Assembly (NCBI RefSeq): GCF_018446385.1
Contig: NC_055994.1
Span: 34,990,368 to 35,054,367, forward strand
DNA: 64,000 bases
Direction: 5' to 3'
DNA from: Zingiber officinale
Lineage: Eukaryota > Streptophyta > Magnoliopsida > Zingiberales > Zingiberaceae
Below, piece by piece: positions 22,383-33,990 of this stretch (positions within the stretch are counted from its first letter, which is position 1; each line of letters starts with the position of its first letter). A model generated the notes under the pieces. The model was not told where the DNA came from. It made no database searches and worked only from the letters and a program-made list of their open reading frames with translations. Made by a program: the position numbers and the translations under genes.

Positions 22383-24083
22383 ATGACCGGCTTGATAGAT
22401 CCGCCAAAGTTCGAAGGAGGAAGCTTATGGGATATCACCTTTTGGATGGTGAAGATGAAGAACTTCTTCGAGACGGATTGGGACACAATGATGGTGGTGG
22501 AAGAGCCATTTGAAGTCCCTAAAGACAAGAAAGGGAAGAAGCTCCGAACACGACATTGGACGGAGGAGCAAACCTCACGATCGGAGGCAAACTCAAAGGT
22601 AATAGCAATTTTAATTGATTTATTGCCTCCTAATGTGATAAGTGGTGTAGGTAAATATGAGAACGCCCATGAATTGTGGAGTAAAGTGAAGAAATTTCCA
22701 TGGAAGGAATTTTTGCCTACACAAGAAGAAGAAGAAAAATCCGAAAAAAGTGATGAAGTGGTCCAAGAGGAGAAGAAGGACCAATCGGATGTGGAGCCCA
22801 AGGAGTTGGGTTTAGTAGCTCAAGAAGAGGAGGTGGAGCAAACGGAAGTTGAGTCATGCTCAATATCCAAGGAGGAGAAGGAAGATGAGGTATCATCTAC
22901 ATCCTCAAGAATTGAAGAAGATTCCAAGACAAGTGAAGAAGATGAAGTCTTGGAAGTAAACATAGCAAGCACCTCCATTGAAGTGAAGTCAAAGAACAAC
23001 ATAATTTGCTTCGGATGTAATGAGAAGGGACACTACAAGAGTAGGTGTCCAATGAGTAAGAAAAAGGTATCTCCTAAACTCAATTCAATTCCTTTAGAAT
23101 CTAATTTGAGTTGTAGGAAGAAGAAGGAGAAGAAGCACATTAGATGCTTCACGTGTGGAGAACTTGGACACTACCACACAAGATGCTCAAGGAAGGGAGA
23201 GTTCAAGAAGTTGGAGCATCTAAAGAAGTGGGAGAAGAAGAAGAGGAGCTCAAGTCAAGGGGGAGCTTCAAGGGTAAGGGAGGTATACCCTAATTTGAAG
23301 TGTAATTCAAATTCAAATTCTTATCTTCCCATGCATGCTAGGAGAAATAATGATTATCATTATGTAGCAATGAAAAATTTTGGATTTAGATATCATGATA
23401 GGAGTAGGGTAAATGTAGATCAAAACCCTAGGAAATCTATGCATGAAAAATCTAGAAACAATAGACCTAGGGAGACCCAAGGCATTAATCCCAAGAAGGG
23501 GAGACACATGCCTAGGAAGGGTAGGTCTAGGAATGTCCAATTTGGACAAATTAACTCTAGGGTTAGAAACCTAGAGAAGGAGAATCAAACTTTAAGGGGA
23601 AAGCTTGATAAGTTGGAACAATTCCTTAAGAGATTCAATGTTGAATCTAAGGAATTAAGGATGATGTTGGGTAGCCAAAGACCCAACAATGATAGATCGG
23701 GCTTGGGATACCGATCTAGTTCCTCTAAGGCTAATGAGAGATCATGTGCTAGGGTGGCAAATGATCATGGCAAGAGAGAGTCCTCCAAAGCTAAGGGAAA
23801 GTCTTATGCTAGGGTTGCATATGACTATAGCAAGGAGAAGCCAATAAATGGCAAGGGAAAACCATTTAATGGTAAGGAGAAATTAACCAAGGACAAAGTG
23901 TCCAAGGTTAAGAAAGTTAGATTTGTAGGCCAAGTGTCACCGGGGGTGGACCGATGTGGCCTAGCCATTATGGATGAGTCACCTAGGGAGGTGGCTAAGG
24001 TTAAGAGCTCTAGGGAGAGCTCAAAGAGTCAATTTGGGACCCATGGCCAATGGATCTCAAAGGGGTTTTACTTGAGAGTCTAG
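22383..24083 (+). CDS. Gag polyprotein of the TR-GAG element
   Basis: 566 residues, intact. The start MTGLIDPPKFEGGSLWD follows the primer site closely; an upstream ATG (22275) lies in the LTR and is ignored. Residues 1-120 are a copia-type capsid region (WMVKMKNFFE, AHELWSKVKKF). A long glutamate-rich segment (about 125-200) follows, then two CCHC knuckles (CFGCNEKGHYKSRC near 209, CFTCGELGHYHTRC near 254). After a basic region comes the LGSQRPNNDRSGLGYR box also seen in both SIRE gags here. Repeats of SYARVAYD/SCARVAND type and a C-terminus GQWISKGFYLRV close the protein. It should form particles packaging the element's RNA, relying on enzymes from another element. Unlike SIRE gags it has two knuckles and no stop. 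Confidence 0.9.
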   Translation: MTGLIDPPKFEGGSLWDITFWMVKMKNFFETDWDTMMVVEEPFEVPKDKKGKKLRTRHWTEEQTSRSEANSKVIAILIDLLPPNVISGVGKYENAHELWSKVKKFPWKEFLPTQEEEEKSEKSDEVVQEEKKDQSDVEPKELGLVAQEEEVEQTEVESCSISKEEKEDEVSSTSSRIEEDSKTSEEDEVLEVNIASTSIEVKSKNNIICFGCNEKGHYKSRCPMSKKKVSPKLNSIPLESNLSCRKKKEKKHIRCFTCGELGHYHTRCSRKGEFKKLEHLKKWEKKKRSSSQGGASRVREVYPNLKCNSNSNSYLPMHARRNNDYHYVAMKNFGFRYHDRSRVNVDQNPRKSMHEKSRNNRPRETQGINPKKGRHMPRKGRSRNVQFGQINSRVRNLEKENQTLRGKLDKLEQFLKRFNVESKELRMMLGSQRPNNDRSGLGYRSSSSKANERSCARVANDHGKRESSKAKGKSYARVAYDYSKEKPINGKGKPFNGKEKLTKDKVSKVKKVRFVGQVSPGVDRCGLAIMDESPREVAKVKSSRESSKSQFGTHGQWISKGFYLRV

Positions 24084-25131
24084 ACAAGCCATGGAATGTG
24101 CCAAGAGGTTTGGAGACGGACTTGAGTCTCAAACCTAGGGTTTTGGCACAATTAGTTTATGTTTCATGCAAGAAATATGACAATTGGGGTCATATAGCAT
24201 GAAAATTGGTTTTGGATGTATAAATACCATATAAATCAATGCTAGGGATGCATTGTGGGTTGACATGGGCAAATACATCAAGAGGAAGCCAAAACTAGGA
24301 CTTTAGGTCAAGGTTCAATTGAACTATTTAGCTAGTTTTGAGTTTTGTGTCAATCTTGGGATTGGTGATAGATACATTTTTGAATGTATTTTTCCCAAGT
24401 AGACATGGCTAAAACAGACCTCTCCACAAAATTTGGGGATTTTTGGAGGTCTATGGAATTATTGGTGCATTTCTGAAATTGGGTCAGAAATGCTGAAAAA
24501 GGCTGAAAAACTGTGCCAGTCGACTGCTAAAACATGCAATCGACTGGCTGGAAACAGAAGCATTCTGTTCGCTCAACCAGTAGCGACCAGTCGACTGGCA
24601 CTTCTTGCAGTCGACTGATACCAGTCTGAAATTGTTTTCAGCACTGGATTTTGACCAAGTCAACTCATACAAGTGTATGAAATCCATGGGGGATAAACAC
24701 ACGAGTTTAGGGTCAATTGGAATGACAAGTTTTCAACAATTGGGATATTGTTGGAGGACCTTTTGGATGTTAGGCAAAGGGGGAGAAGTAAGGTTTAGTT
24801 GGGAAAACCTGAAAGTGCCTTTGCGTAGGGGGAGCCTTGGGATAGGTTCTTAAAAAGCCCGTTGTAAAAATCCTAGCTCATGGGGAGCATAGGTGTAGGG
24901 AGAATGCATGATGCATTGTTACGGCGGTTGCCAAGTGTGTAACCTTGGCAACGTAAGTCCATTCGGCGTTGTAAGTCCAAGTGTGTAGCCTTGGCATCGT
25001 AAGACCATTCGGCGGAGTAAGTCCAAGTGTGTAGCCTTGGCATCGTAAGTCCATTGTATGTATTAGTATGTTTATTTGCTATTTGTTTTCCCTAACTTAA
25101 ACGTATTGCCAAACACCAAAAAGGGGGAGAT
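24084..25131 (+). other. 3' non-coding region of the TR-GAG element
   Basis: About 1 kb replaces pol. It contains two more CAGTCGACTG-type pairs at 20-bp spacing (24517/24537 and 24588/24608), a 46-bp tandem repeat (24931-25058) and a polypurine tract AAAAAGGGGGAGAT (25119-25130). No credible coding frame. Confidence 0.75.
24931..25058. repeat. 46-bp tandem repeat, three copies
   Basis: Units begin CCAAGTGTGTAACCTTGGCA at 24931, 24977 and 25023. Each has a small inverted repeat, CCAAG...CTTGG. Confidence 0.92.
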
Positions 25132-26151
25132 TGTTGGAGCAATCCCAATGGTCCGTGCGACTATGTGTTTTGGTGTTTGGGCAAAGGGTTTAAGTTAGGT
25201 TCACCCTTGTATTTGATATGTGTACTTGAGTTGTGCAGGATTGCAGGATACACATGTGACTCAGGTTGATGGCTTCGGGTCCGGTGAAGGATGGAGCATC
25301 CGAGGGACCGTGGACAAGGCAGTGAGGACAAGGGCCGAGGAAAGCGACTTCGAGGCATACGCGAAGGATGGCATTGGGGATGAGCCGCGGGCTTGAATGC
25401 ATCAGAGGGACGAGAGCCAAAGGAAGTAGGCTTGAAGGTAAAAGGTCAAAGCTGTAAAGGAAGCATCAAGTGAGTCATAAGGGTGAGGGTACGAGTGCAC
25501 GAGAGATTGTACTCGGAGTAAAATCCTAGTTTTTAGGGGTTTACTGTAGCAGTATTGTAGCACAACTGTAGCGCTACTGTAGCAGTACTGTAGCAGTCGA
25601 CTGGTGCAGTCGACTGGTGCAGTCGACTGGGGCATCTCTGTTCGTATGGAATCGAGCCGTTGGGATGTAACGGTCGAATTTCCACTGACGGCAGTCGACT
25701 GCATGTTTTGGCAGTCGACTGGTAGGCGGGGTTTTCCAACCCGTGGCCTATAAAACCAAAGCTTGGGAGCTTGGTTTGAGTTGACGAAATTAGTGGTGGG
25801 TAACCTCTAATTAGTAGTCAACTAGTGCCCTAGCAATCCAAGTGCTCTTGATCGAGTTGTGGCGAGGTTTCTCCACCGACAAGGAGGATTGTGCTAGCCG
25901 GAGTTTCCGGGGATTAATCCATCGACGGATTGAGGGATCGTCCACCTTACGGACAGCCGTGGAGTAGGAGCAAGTTATCTCCGAACCATGTAAACGAGCT
26001 TGTTAGCGGTTTGCATCCTTTCTTATTCTTATCTTTAGTTTAGCTTGTTTGTTTTGTATTTCTGCTGCGCAAGCTAACAAGTGTAGGAAGCAAGGATTTG
26101 GGGGCGCCGTCTATCCAACCCCCCTTCAAGCCGGCCGTCCGATCCCCAACA
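25132..26151 (+). repeat. 3' LTR of the TR-GAG element
   Basis: 1020 bp, ends TGTTGG and CCCAACA, nearly identical to the 5' copy. The right target duplication CCAAC is at 26152-26156. Confidence 0.93.
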
Positions 26152-26156
26152 CCAAC

Positions 26157-26314
26157 TACCTCACAACAATTTAAGCATGGTCACCTTTTGCCTATTACTC
26201 TAGAAATATCTTTTATCAATGAGAACAACTCATATTTTGGAGCAGTATTTTGCAAAGATGATGCTAAACATAAATATGATGACTATGAGACAACATTCAA
26301 ACATCAAGAAATAA
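26157..26314. other. Host sequence between two insertions
   Basis: 163 bp (including the duplications) separate the TR-GAG and G1 gypsy elements. The plus strand is open here. With both insertions and their duplications ignored, it would continue an ATG at 21269 and end at a TAG near 38928, giving a frame of about 69 codons. I do not recognise the product. Confidence 0.4.
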
Positions 26315-26319
26315 ATAAT
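26315..26319. repeat. Target-site duplication ATAAT (left)
   Basis: ATAAT flanks the G1 gypsy element here and at 38881-38885. Confidence 0.95.
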
Positions 26320-29195
26320 TGTAAAATACCGAAAATAGGCGAATATTAATAAGGGAATTTTCCAGAATTTTTGGAAATTTTCTGGGAATTTTTCGGAGCT
26401 TGTATGGATGAGTTAACGGGGATAAAAATGGGGCCGGGAAAAAGCTTATTTTGGCTACCCCATTTAAATGAGGAAAAATTGAATTTCTTAAATTTCCTTA
26501 TTTATTTTCTCTTTGCTTCATTTTTCGCCGATTTCTCTGTTTCTCCTCCCCGACGCCACCCTTTACTCTTCCCCGTGCCCTAACCGCACGAGCGGCTTCT
26601 TCCTCGGGCTTATTTCCTCCGGCGCCGCTACTCCTCTTCATCTTTTTCCTTCCCGAGCCGAACCCCTCTCCTCCTCTACCCTAGACCTTTCGCCGACGCT
26701 GAGCCACGCGACCTCGCCACACGACAACGACGCTGACGACGAGCATCCGCGTGAGATCCGCCGGCAACACAGCAGCCATCGCCGGCCGATTTTCACCTCT
26801 CCTTCTTGCTTTACCGGTTGCCACCGCCGATCGCCGGATGCCCGACGCTGCACCTCTGCACAGCCGCCACTTGAGGCCGTGACACCGTGTACCGATCGCC
26901 ATGGTTCCTCTGCCCTAGGTCGGCTGAATCCCGACTCCCTTCCTCTGCCCGACACTAACCCGATCTCTGACCGCCGTATCTTTTGTGTCCGAACCCTAGC
27001 ACTGACATCGCCGATCAGATCTTTACCAGAGACTCGCCGGAAAGGAATTGAGCATCCGAGGCTCCACCTCACTCTCTACCATGTACGCCGCTATGCCCTG
27101 GGTTTTCTTTTCTCATGACGCCACCACAGCGACGCCGTCCCTGTGCCCTGGCCGCCGGCGACGCACGGAGCAGCGCCGCACCTCTCTATGCCTTAGGTCC
27201 GATCTACCCATCTCCGGCTATTCAGGTCAGCGACTCCACCTGGGTTTTGTTTACAGCAACTTCATGGGCAGTGAGGCTATGAATGAATGTTCGGATGTGG
27301 TATTGATGTGGGTTTGGTTTGTCTAATCAGTTTCAGTGATACTGTTCGCCATCCATTCGGAGCATCGGTTGTTATCACCGGTTGTACACCATCTCCGATT
27401 GTAGGAAACTAGCGATCACCTTGAAGGTTAGTGAGTATTGGCTTAATTTGTGTTGTTAAATAGATATGGAATTGAGGTAAATGTATTTGTTGTATTCCAT
27501 TTGGATAAGTTAATTGATGATCCAATTGAGGTTTATAAATTGAGTTTGTATTTAAGTTAGATTTCAGGGATTCGATTTAGCTAATTAATTTGTATATAAT
27601 TAGCTAAACATGTGTGTCGTATTGATACTGGACTTTGACTCGAGACGGTGTCTCGAAGAGGGATCTATTTTGGATACGACTTTTCTTTTGTCGGAGGCGG
27701 GTACTTTTGACTTATTGTCTTTGATATGCTTAGTAATTAAATTAACAAGATGCATTAATTGTGTTTCTTACTTGTTTCGGTTAATCACTGCCCAATACAT
27801 GCTACCTATTGATTGATTGTTTGTTTACATCTTGTATGGATAAGTACCTGATTCCACATGCTCATGGGTAGTGATATAACCATATTTTACCATGTCAGGA
27901 CCTATGTTTGATACCTTATATGATCAGATACCTTGATATGATTCATTCGCTTTGGTGCACATTATGATATGTCCAGAGATTGGTTTAGTATATTACCATG
28001 TTTAGTGACATGCACCATTCGCATGATTGCATGCTGAGTGATTGATTACTCCTTTATTGTCGAGCACTTTGCCAGTTTCATCACTGTTCGGTGCTCCATT
28101 GTGACGCTCATGGGTAGCGGGACACAGCGTGGTAGCACGTCAGTTTGGCTCTTTCGGTGCTCCGTTGGTCCGCTCATGGGTAGTGTGACGCAGCGTGTAG
28201 CACGTTAGAGATCCCTCCCCGTCACAGTGTACCGGGAGATGAGAGCATGGCGCTCCCCCATTTATGATTTGGGATAGGAGTACGTATGTACTCCGACAGC
28301 ATCCCGTCCACTCGGTCACTCATCAGGAGTAGTGATGCCGAGTGCACGGTCATCACAGCCCTACCCACTCGGTCTCACTGTTGTTGTGAGTCGGCTGACT
28401 GGCGTCAGGGGTGACCATGACATTGGCATCATATGCATGATGCATTTATTGTTTGTGTTTGTTGCACTTATATGCTGCACATTGCTTGGATACCTTGATT
28501 GACATGTATACATGTCTTCTATACCTTTCGGACTGTTTGTCCTTTTACCGGGTCCTGGTTAGTGCAGATTCTCTCATGTTCTCTTCGATTTGCATCTATC
28601 TTTATTATTGTCAGGAGACTGTACGCATGATTAGTGCTAAGTGTTATTTCTTTACTTTGCATATCAACTGTACCTGCTGAGTGTTGGACTCACCCCGCCT
28701 CCATTGTTGTTATTTTCAGGTTGATGCTGTCAGGAGGGAGTTCCAGTTGCTAGTCCCCTGCAGACCTCCAGTTATTTGCTATCGTTTGTATTACTTTTGA
28801 TTCTCACTTGACTATATTTGGATTTGGATGTTGAATACTTAGATATTATATAAGTTGTCTCGTTGATGGATTTGTTTTCGATTTTATACTACTACATGCC
28901 TGCCTGGATGGCAGAAGAGGTAAGAAAAATCGGATTTGGGCTTTACGAGTGTAGTTGAGTAGGGTTGATTTCGAGTCAGAGTATTACTATGTTGTTTATT
29001 TTATTAACTGCGTGGTTGTGACAGCCAGAGGCTGAATACTTATATAAACTGCGTGGTGATTGGTTTTATTTACTGTTATTATTCCAGCCGCCTGTGGCTG
29101 AGGTATATGGGTTATGTAGAAGTTTCAGATTGTCCGCCGTACAGGGGAGATGCTGCCGAAATTTCTTCGGACAGGGACTCCTCTGGGGCGTGACA
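26320..29195 (+). repeat. 5' LTR of gypsy element G1
   Basis: 2876 bp, TGTAAAATACC to GGCGTGACA. The GC-rich section at 26500-27250 gives long open frames in several phases; these recur in the 3' LTR and are not genes. Two diverged GCTCATGGGTAG/CAGCGTG-GTAGCACGT modules lie at 28110-28210. Confidence 0.93.
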
Positions 29196-29201
29196 ATTTA
29201 G

Positions 29202-29373
29202 TGGTATCAGAGCATAGGTATACGATCTTTTGTTTTCGTATTTTTGATGTTTGGGATAACCTGATACCAATTTATTTACTTGGTATCAGAGCGCCAAGTT
29301 TGGCGATACTTGTTGGATTTTTGTATTTTGGATTTTTGGGATTTATCTGATACCAATTTATTGGTATCAGAGC
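29202..29373 (+). promoter_or_regulatory. Triplicated primer binding site with complementary arms
   Basis: TGGTATCAGAGC occurs at 29202, 29281 and 29362, about 80 bp apart. Just before the second and third copies is the complement CTGATACCAA (29261-29270 and 29347-29356). These pair perfectly with TTGGTATCAG across loops of 9 and 4 bases. Only the first copy has the standard position next to the LTR. Confidence 0.9.
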
Positions 29374-32325
29374 AGGTTAAGGATACCTGCTTTTGGTGTT
29401 TTGGAGATTTATCGGATACCTGTTGTTAGTATTATGGATATTTGGGTTAGCCAGGTTTGCGAGTCAAACTGGACATTTTCGGATTTTCGATATGGTTATG
29501 TTTCGGATTTCCGTTTCGGATTTATTGGGATTTCCGGCGATGTTTCTCGTTCGGAGTTTGAGGTCAAAGGTTGGGGACAGGACAGCGACGGAACATCTCC
29601 AGACAGCAAATAGGTATGATGTTTATTTTATGATAGTTATGACATGTATTAGCACTTTATCTTTAGTACCTGTCTGGTTGTTGTAACCATATTACATGTG
29701 ATGGGTTAGCCACTGATCTGGGTCGACCCTCATAGAGATCAAGGATTATAGTCTCTGGTGATTTTTCATATCATACCATTAGTAGTTTTAGCTTCTGTTA
29801 CTACTACTAGGAGATGGAGGCACATATCAGCTTCTGCTATTGTTAGCTGGGTAATGGATGATACCTATATATTCCTGTGGACTTAGCCAGTAGAGTTTTT
29901 TATACTCGTATCTTTTGGATAATAGGGTATCCGATACGATGAAAATTGGGCATTGGAGAGTTATCATGTTTGATCATTGTTGAGAATGATTTGAGGTTGA
30001 GGGATATTGGAAGATCAGATATTGTGATGTGTTGATTTCTAATGATTTATGAGAGTAAATGTTATGTGGTTGTTTGATGATCCATTATTAGATATTTGTT
30101 TTGATGATCTATTAGTAGATAACTATTTTGATGATTTATATTTGGGTTGTCATTGATGGTGACATAGTGAGTGTCATTTATAATATTCACAGGTTTGATG
30201 ATTATGGTTGGTGATCAGTTTATAAATTGGGTGCTAGAGAGTTTATGGTTGAGTGTGCCTATGAGATTTTAATAATCTGGTTAGTTGTGGTTAGTTAAAA
30301 GGATGATAAAATGGATAATTGCTTCCTCTGATATTGGACTTCGTGGATAAATAATGATTTGATGTTTTGAATGCTAACTTGCCCTCATGGGGAGTAGAGA
30401 CTGATTCATCTGATATTATGTGGGCTGATATTTTTGAGGATGAAAATGAGAGTGTCTTGATGTTCCTAAATATTGATTTTTTCTTTTGGGTTGTACACAT
30501 TTATACATATGATATTATGTGGTTGGATATACCTTAGTTGTTTGTGGAGGATTAAGGTATTCTTGATTAGTTAGTAGATGAATGATTTAGTTTTGTTGGG
30601 TGATCAGTAGAGGATTGCTATATTCTATTTTTAGAGGTTCGAACCTTTAGGTTATTTATGCTTAGTTATGTATCTAGAGCACATTTGAGTACATGTTTTG
30701 TATTGACGTGAAAATGACTGATTTAGCCATATATCATTATCGGCTTGGATAGGTTATAAAGGATCGATGTATCCTATTCCATGAAGATTTTGACCGTGGA
30801 TTGTATATGCCTGGTGGGATAACTTAGAGGGTGCTTTGGGATATGTGACCCCGCTGATGTAAGGAAGTGTAGAGCTAATTGCTTAACACTTATGGGATAC
30901 AATAGTTACTAGTATATACTGGGAGAGTACATTTGGATTTATGTTGATAAAATTTTCCCCATTAGATATAGTCTTGGTAGTGTATGACATTGACTGGCAA
31001 TGTTATACCACGGTGTGTATATTTTTCTTGTCCGATACCAGTTCCTTTGAACCTAGAGCAGGGTTGTTACTGGATGATTAGGCTGCTTTATTTTGGGTTG
31101 CTTTTGATTGATGTATTCATGCTTAATACATATGCATGAATTTTGTTTAGATATACCGGTAACCCATGAGTGTTGGTAGCATAAGGTTGGTCTCTTTGAT
31201 TGAGCTGGTGTGCTGATTTTGCATGTCTATGTTACATGTATATTATGATTGTTATGAGTTGTAGGAGTCATGTGGTAAACTGCCCATTTGCAAGTAGTAT
31301 ATGTATCCATGTTCTGATATGGTTTGAAGTTTCCTTGTGGATCATAGCTATGTAGTTCGGTGTATGTATCTGGATGTATTATTGAAGATATCTTGTTGAT
31401 TAAATCCGAGATGTAGTATAAGTACATCGGTGGTGTTTTGATGGAGGCATTTTGTCGATTTAATCTGAGTTGTGATATGTACATATGTGTTTTGTGTGGT
31501 ATCTGAGGTATCTTTTTGATTATGTTTGATTTGTGAGTGCACCTGGGTTTAGTATGTTTTATTGGAAGCATATGTCGGTTATACGATATGTTATGTGAGT
31601 GCTGTTTGAGGTGTATTGTTGATTTTACCTATGTTGATTTTGCACACGTGTTCGGTATGTATTGTTGGATGTATCATACTGAATATACCTGAGTTGTGAG
31701 TATGTTTGGTGTATAATAATTGGAGGATTTTGTTGATCATACATATGTTGTGTGAGCATATGTGCTAGGTGTATACATTGGTAGCAGTATGATGATTTTA
31801 CTTATACTGAATGCAGAATATGGAGTGACTGCATTATGTCGTTTGTTGGATTAACCCATCAACTAATTTTCCTATCAGTGGATGACCCACTAGGATGCTG
31901 ATAGAGTTGATGATGGATTTGATTAGTTACTAGGTAGTTATAGCCTAGGCTAACCACAGTGATTTGTGGTAGAGAGATCTTGTACAATCTCTAGCTGGAT
32001 AGTTAGGTGCCTTGGGGTACTTATGTATTATTTTGTGGTGAAGCGTTGCTCCCACATATTACGGATTACTGGTAGCGGAGCATTGCTCATATATTTATTG
32101 CAGATACATATTTCAGATTATTCCCACATATTGAGGATTTCTTGTGGTAGAGCGTTGCTCCCACATATGTGATGTTTCTCTGTGATGAAGCGTTGCTCTA
32201 ACATGGGAGGATTTATTCTTTGGTGATTTATGTTATTGATGATCAAATTTTCGACTTATTATCGGAGATCTTATGGTTAGAAATGTTTGTGATACGGACA
32301 TTATGTGTCTTGGTTTTTGCCATAT
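29374..32325 (+). other. Eroded internal region of G1
   Basis: TG-rich sequence where gag, protease and the start of RT should be; no frame of family character survives. GTGGTRRAGCGTTGCTC-like units at about 32035, 32071, 32144 and 32182 form a loose repeat. Confidence 0.5.
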
Positions 32326-33190
32326 AGGCTTACAGTGCCTTAGATGTTTTCAGGGACTCGATGATCCTGGTATGTCGAGGATGTTTGGATAGGTTTCCAT
32401 TATCTTTGTGGACGATGTTGTAATCTATTTGGAATCCGCAGTGAGTCACGCACATCATCTTTGCATAGTCTAGAGATGTTACGATGGGAACATCTATATG
32501 CAAAGTTCAGTAGTGTGTTTTGGGTTTGTCTTCTGTGAGATGTTTGAGACATACGGACCCAGTAGGAGTATACCGTAGTTCCACAGGAGATCGAGGTTAT
32601 TACCGTTGAGAGTAGACGGAGTCTATAGAAGAGGCTTGCAACTTCCTTTGTTTGGCTCGATATTTCCGGAGATACGTTGAGGGTTTCTCACGGATTGCTA
32701 TGTCACTGACACGCTTGACCTGGAAAGGCGTGAAGTTCATTTGGACTGAGGATGACAAGACCAGCTTCTAGGAGCTGAAGCGGAGACTAGTGTTGGCTCC
32801 GATTTTAAATTTTTACCTTCTGGAGAGGACGAATATGTCCTCTGCACCGATGCATCTATTCAGGGTTTGGGCGTTGTTCTGATGCAGCACGATATGGTAG
32901 TCTCCTATTCTTCTCGTCGGTTGAAGGAGCATGAGAAGATCTACCCTGTGCATGATCTGGGTAAGTCACCATTATTTTTGCCATGAAGATTTGGCGACAT
33001 TATTTATATGGCGTTACATTTGAGATTCTCATTGACCATAAGAGTCTCAAAGATCTGTTTAGTTAGAAGGAACTTAATCTCCGACAAAGGAGATGGATGG
33101 AGTTTCTGAAGAATTATGATTTTACCATTAGCTATCACCCGGGAAAAGCTAATGTGGTGGCTGATGCCTTAGCTGGAAGTTCAGAGGGAC
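32326..33190 (+). pseudogene. Ty3/gypsy RT-RNase H relic
   Basis: Translating across frames gives the RT C-terminal half (LCLARYFRRYVEGFSRIA, LTRLTW). It is followed by the RNase H region ([67 protein letters not shown]). Stops (for example after TSF and after LFS) and shifts break it. The catalytic YxDD box has been lost to substitutions. The order matches chromovirus pol. Confidence 0.85.
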
Positions 33191-33880
33191 TTTAGCTTGC
33201 CACCGAGTTGTGGTCACAGATTTGATTCAGGATTTCTCTGAGTTAGACATTGAGGAGCAGGGACATACAGAGCAGGGTATTCTTGTTACCATAGTTGCTC
33301 AGTCGTCGATCAGGACGAGAATCCAAGAGACCCAGTTGTTGGGACCTCATAGGGCTCAACGTGAGGCAGAGTTGGTCCGTATTATCAGACGGAGGATGTC
33401 AAAAGCATAAGACTGCCAGAAGAGTTATGCTGACCCGAGTCGGAGACACCTTGAGTTCTCCATTTGCGCCTATATATTTCTGTGAGTTTCGCCCACGAAA
33501 GGGGTGAAGAGATTTGACCTCAGAGGTAAGCCAGCTCCGCGGTACATTGGACCTTTCCAGATCTCGGAAAGGATTGGAGCAGTAGCTTACTGGTTGGCAC
33601 TATCGCCGTCCTTGGTAGGCGTGCACGATGTATTCCACGTATCTATGCTGAGTAGATATGTACCTGACCTGACACATGTGCTGACAGATGTCTTAGTTCC
33701 AGTTCAGCCTGACGCCACTTATGAGGAGATTCCGGTACTGATTTTGGACCGGAAAGAGCGTCAGTTGAGGAACAAGACTGTCCAGCTGGTTAAAGTCGGA
33801 TGACAGCATCATTCAAACGAGGAGACTACTTGGGAGCTCGAGGATACCATCCGAGCTCTATACCCCCATCTTTTCACTTG
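33191..33880 (+). pseudogene. Ty3/gypsy pol C-terminal (integrase end/chromodomain-like) relic
   Basis: After RNase H a linker (LIQDFSELDIEEQG) leads, through a deletion of most of integrase, into GKPAPRYIGPFQISERIG and VHDVFHVSMLSRYVPD. Next are RKERQLRNKTVQLVKVG and, after a stop, EETTWELEDTIRALYPHLF. That tail is the usual end of Tekay/Del-type chromoviruses and directs integration to chromatin. Catalytic D,D,E residues are missing. Confidence 0.85.
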
Positions 33881-33990
33881 AGGATGTGATTTAAATTACC
33901 GTTCAGCATTTATACTCTATATCTGTTGTTAGTACTTGTTGATGGTAGATAACGAAATTTGGGGACCAAATTTTTATTAGTAGGGGAGAA

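Larger units (their letters stand above)
21286..26151 (+). mobile_element. TR-GAG-type non-autonomous LTR retrotransposon, complete
   Basis: 4866 bp with two LTRs (1043 and 1020 bp, both TGTTGG to CCCAACA), tRNA-Met primer site, one gag frame, polypurine tract and a perfect 5-bp target duplication. There is no protease, integrase, RT or RNase H. The gag has the SIRE-type C-terminal box and the LTR resembles the decayed one at 40857-41507, so it is probably mobilised by a SIRE-like element. The match to published terminal-repeat retrotransposons with a GAG domain is by organisation. Confidence 0.92.

Noticed and set aside
26513..27326. Open frames of 201, 144 and 92 codons
   Set aside because: All are inside the G1 LTR and recur in the 3' LTR at 36372-37006; low-complexity, overlapping in several phases.
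31227..31571. 114-codon minus-strand frame
   Set aside because: Falls in the eroded interior of the G1 gypsy element, with composition set by TG-rich sequence and no motif.
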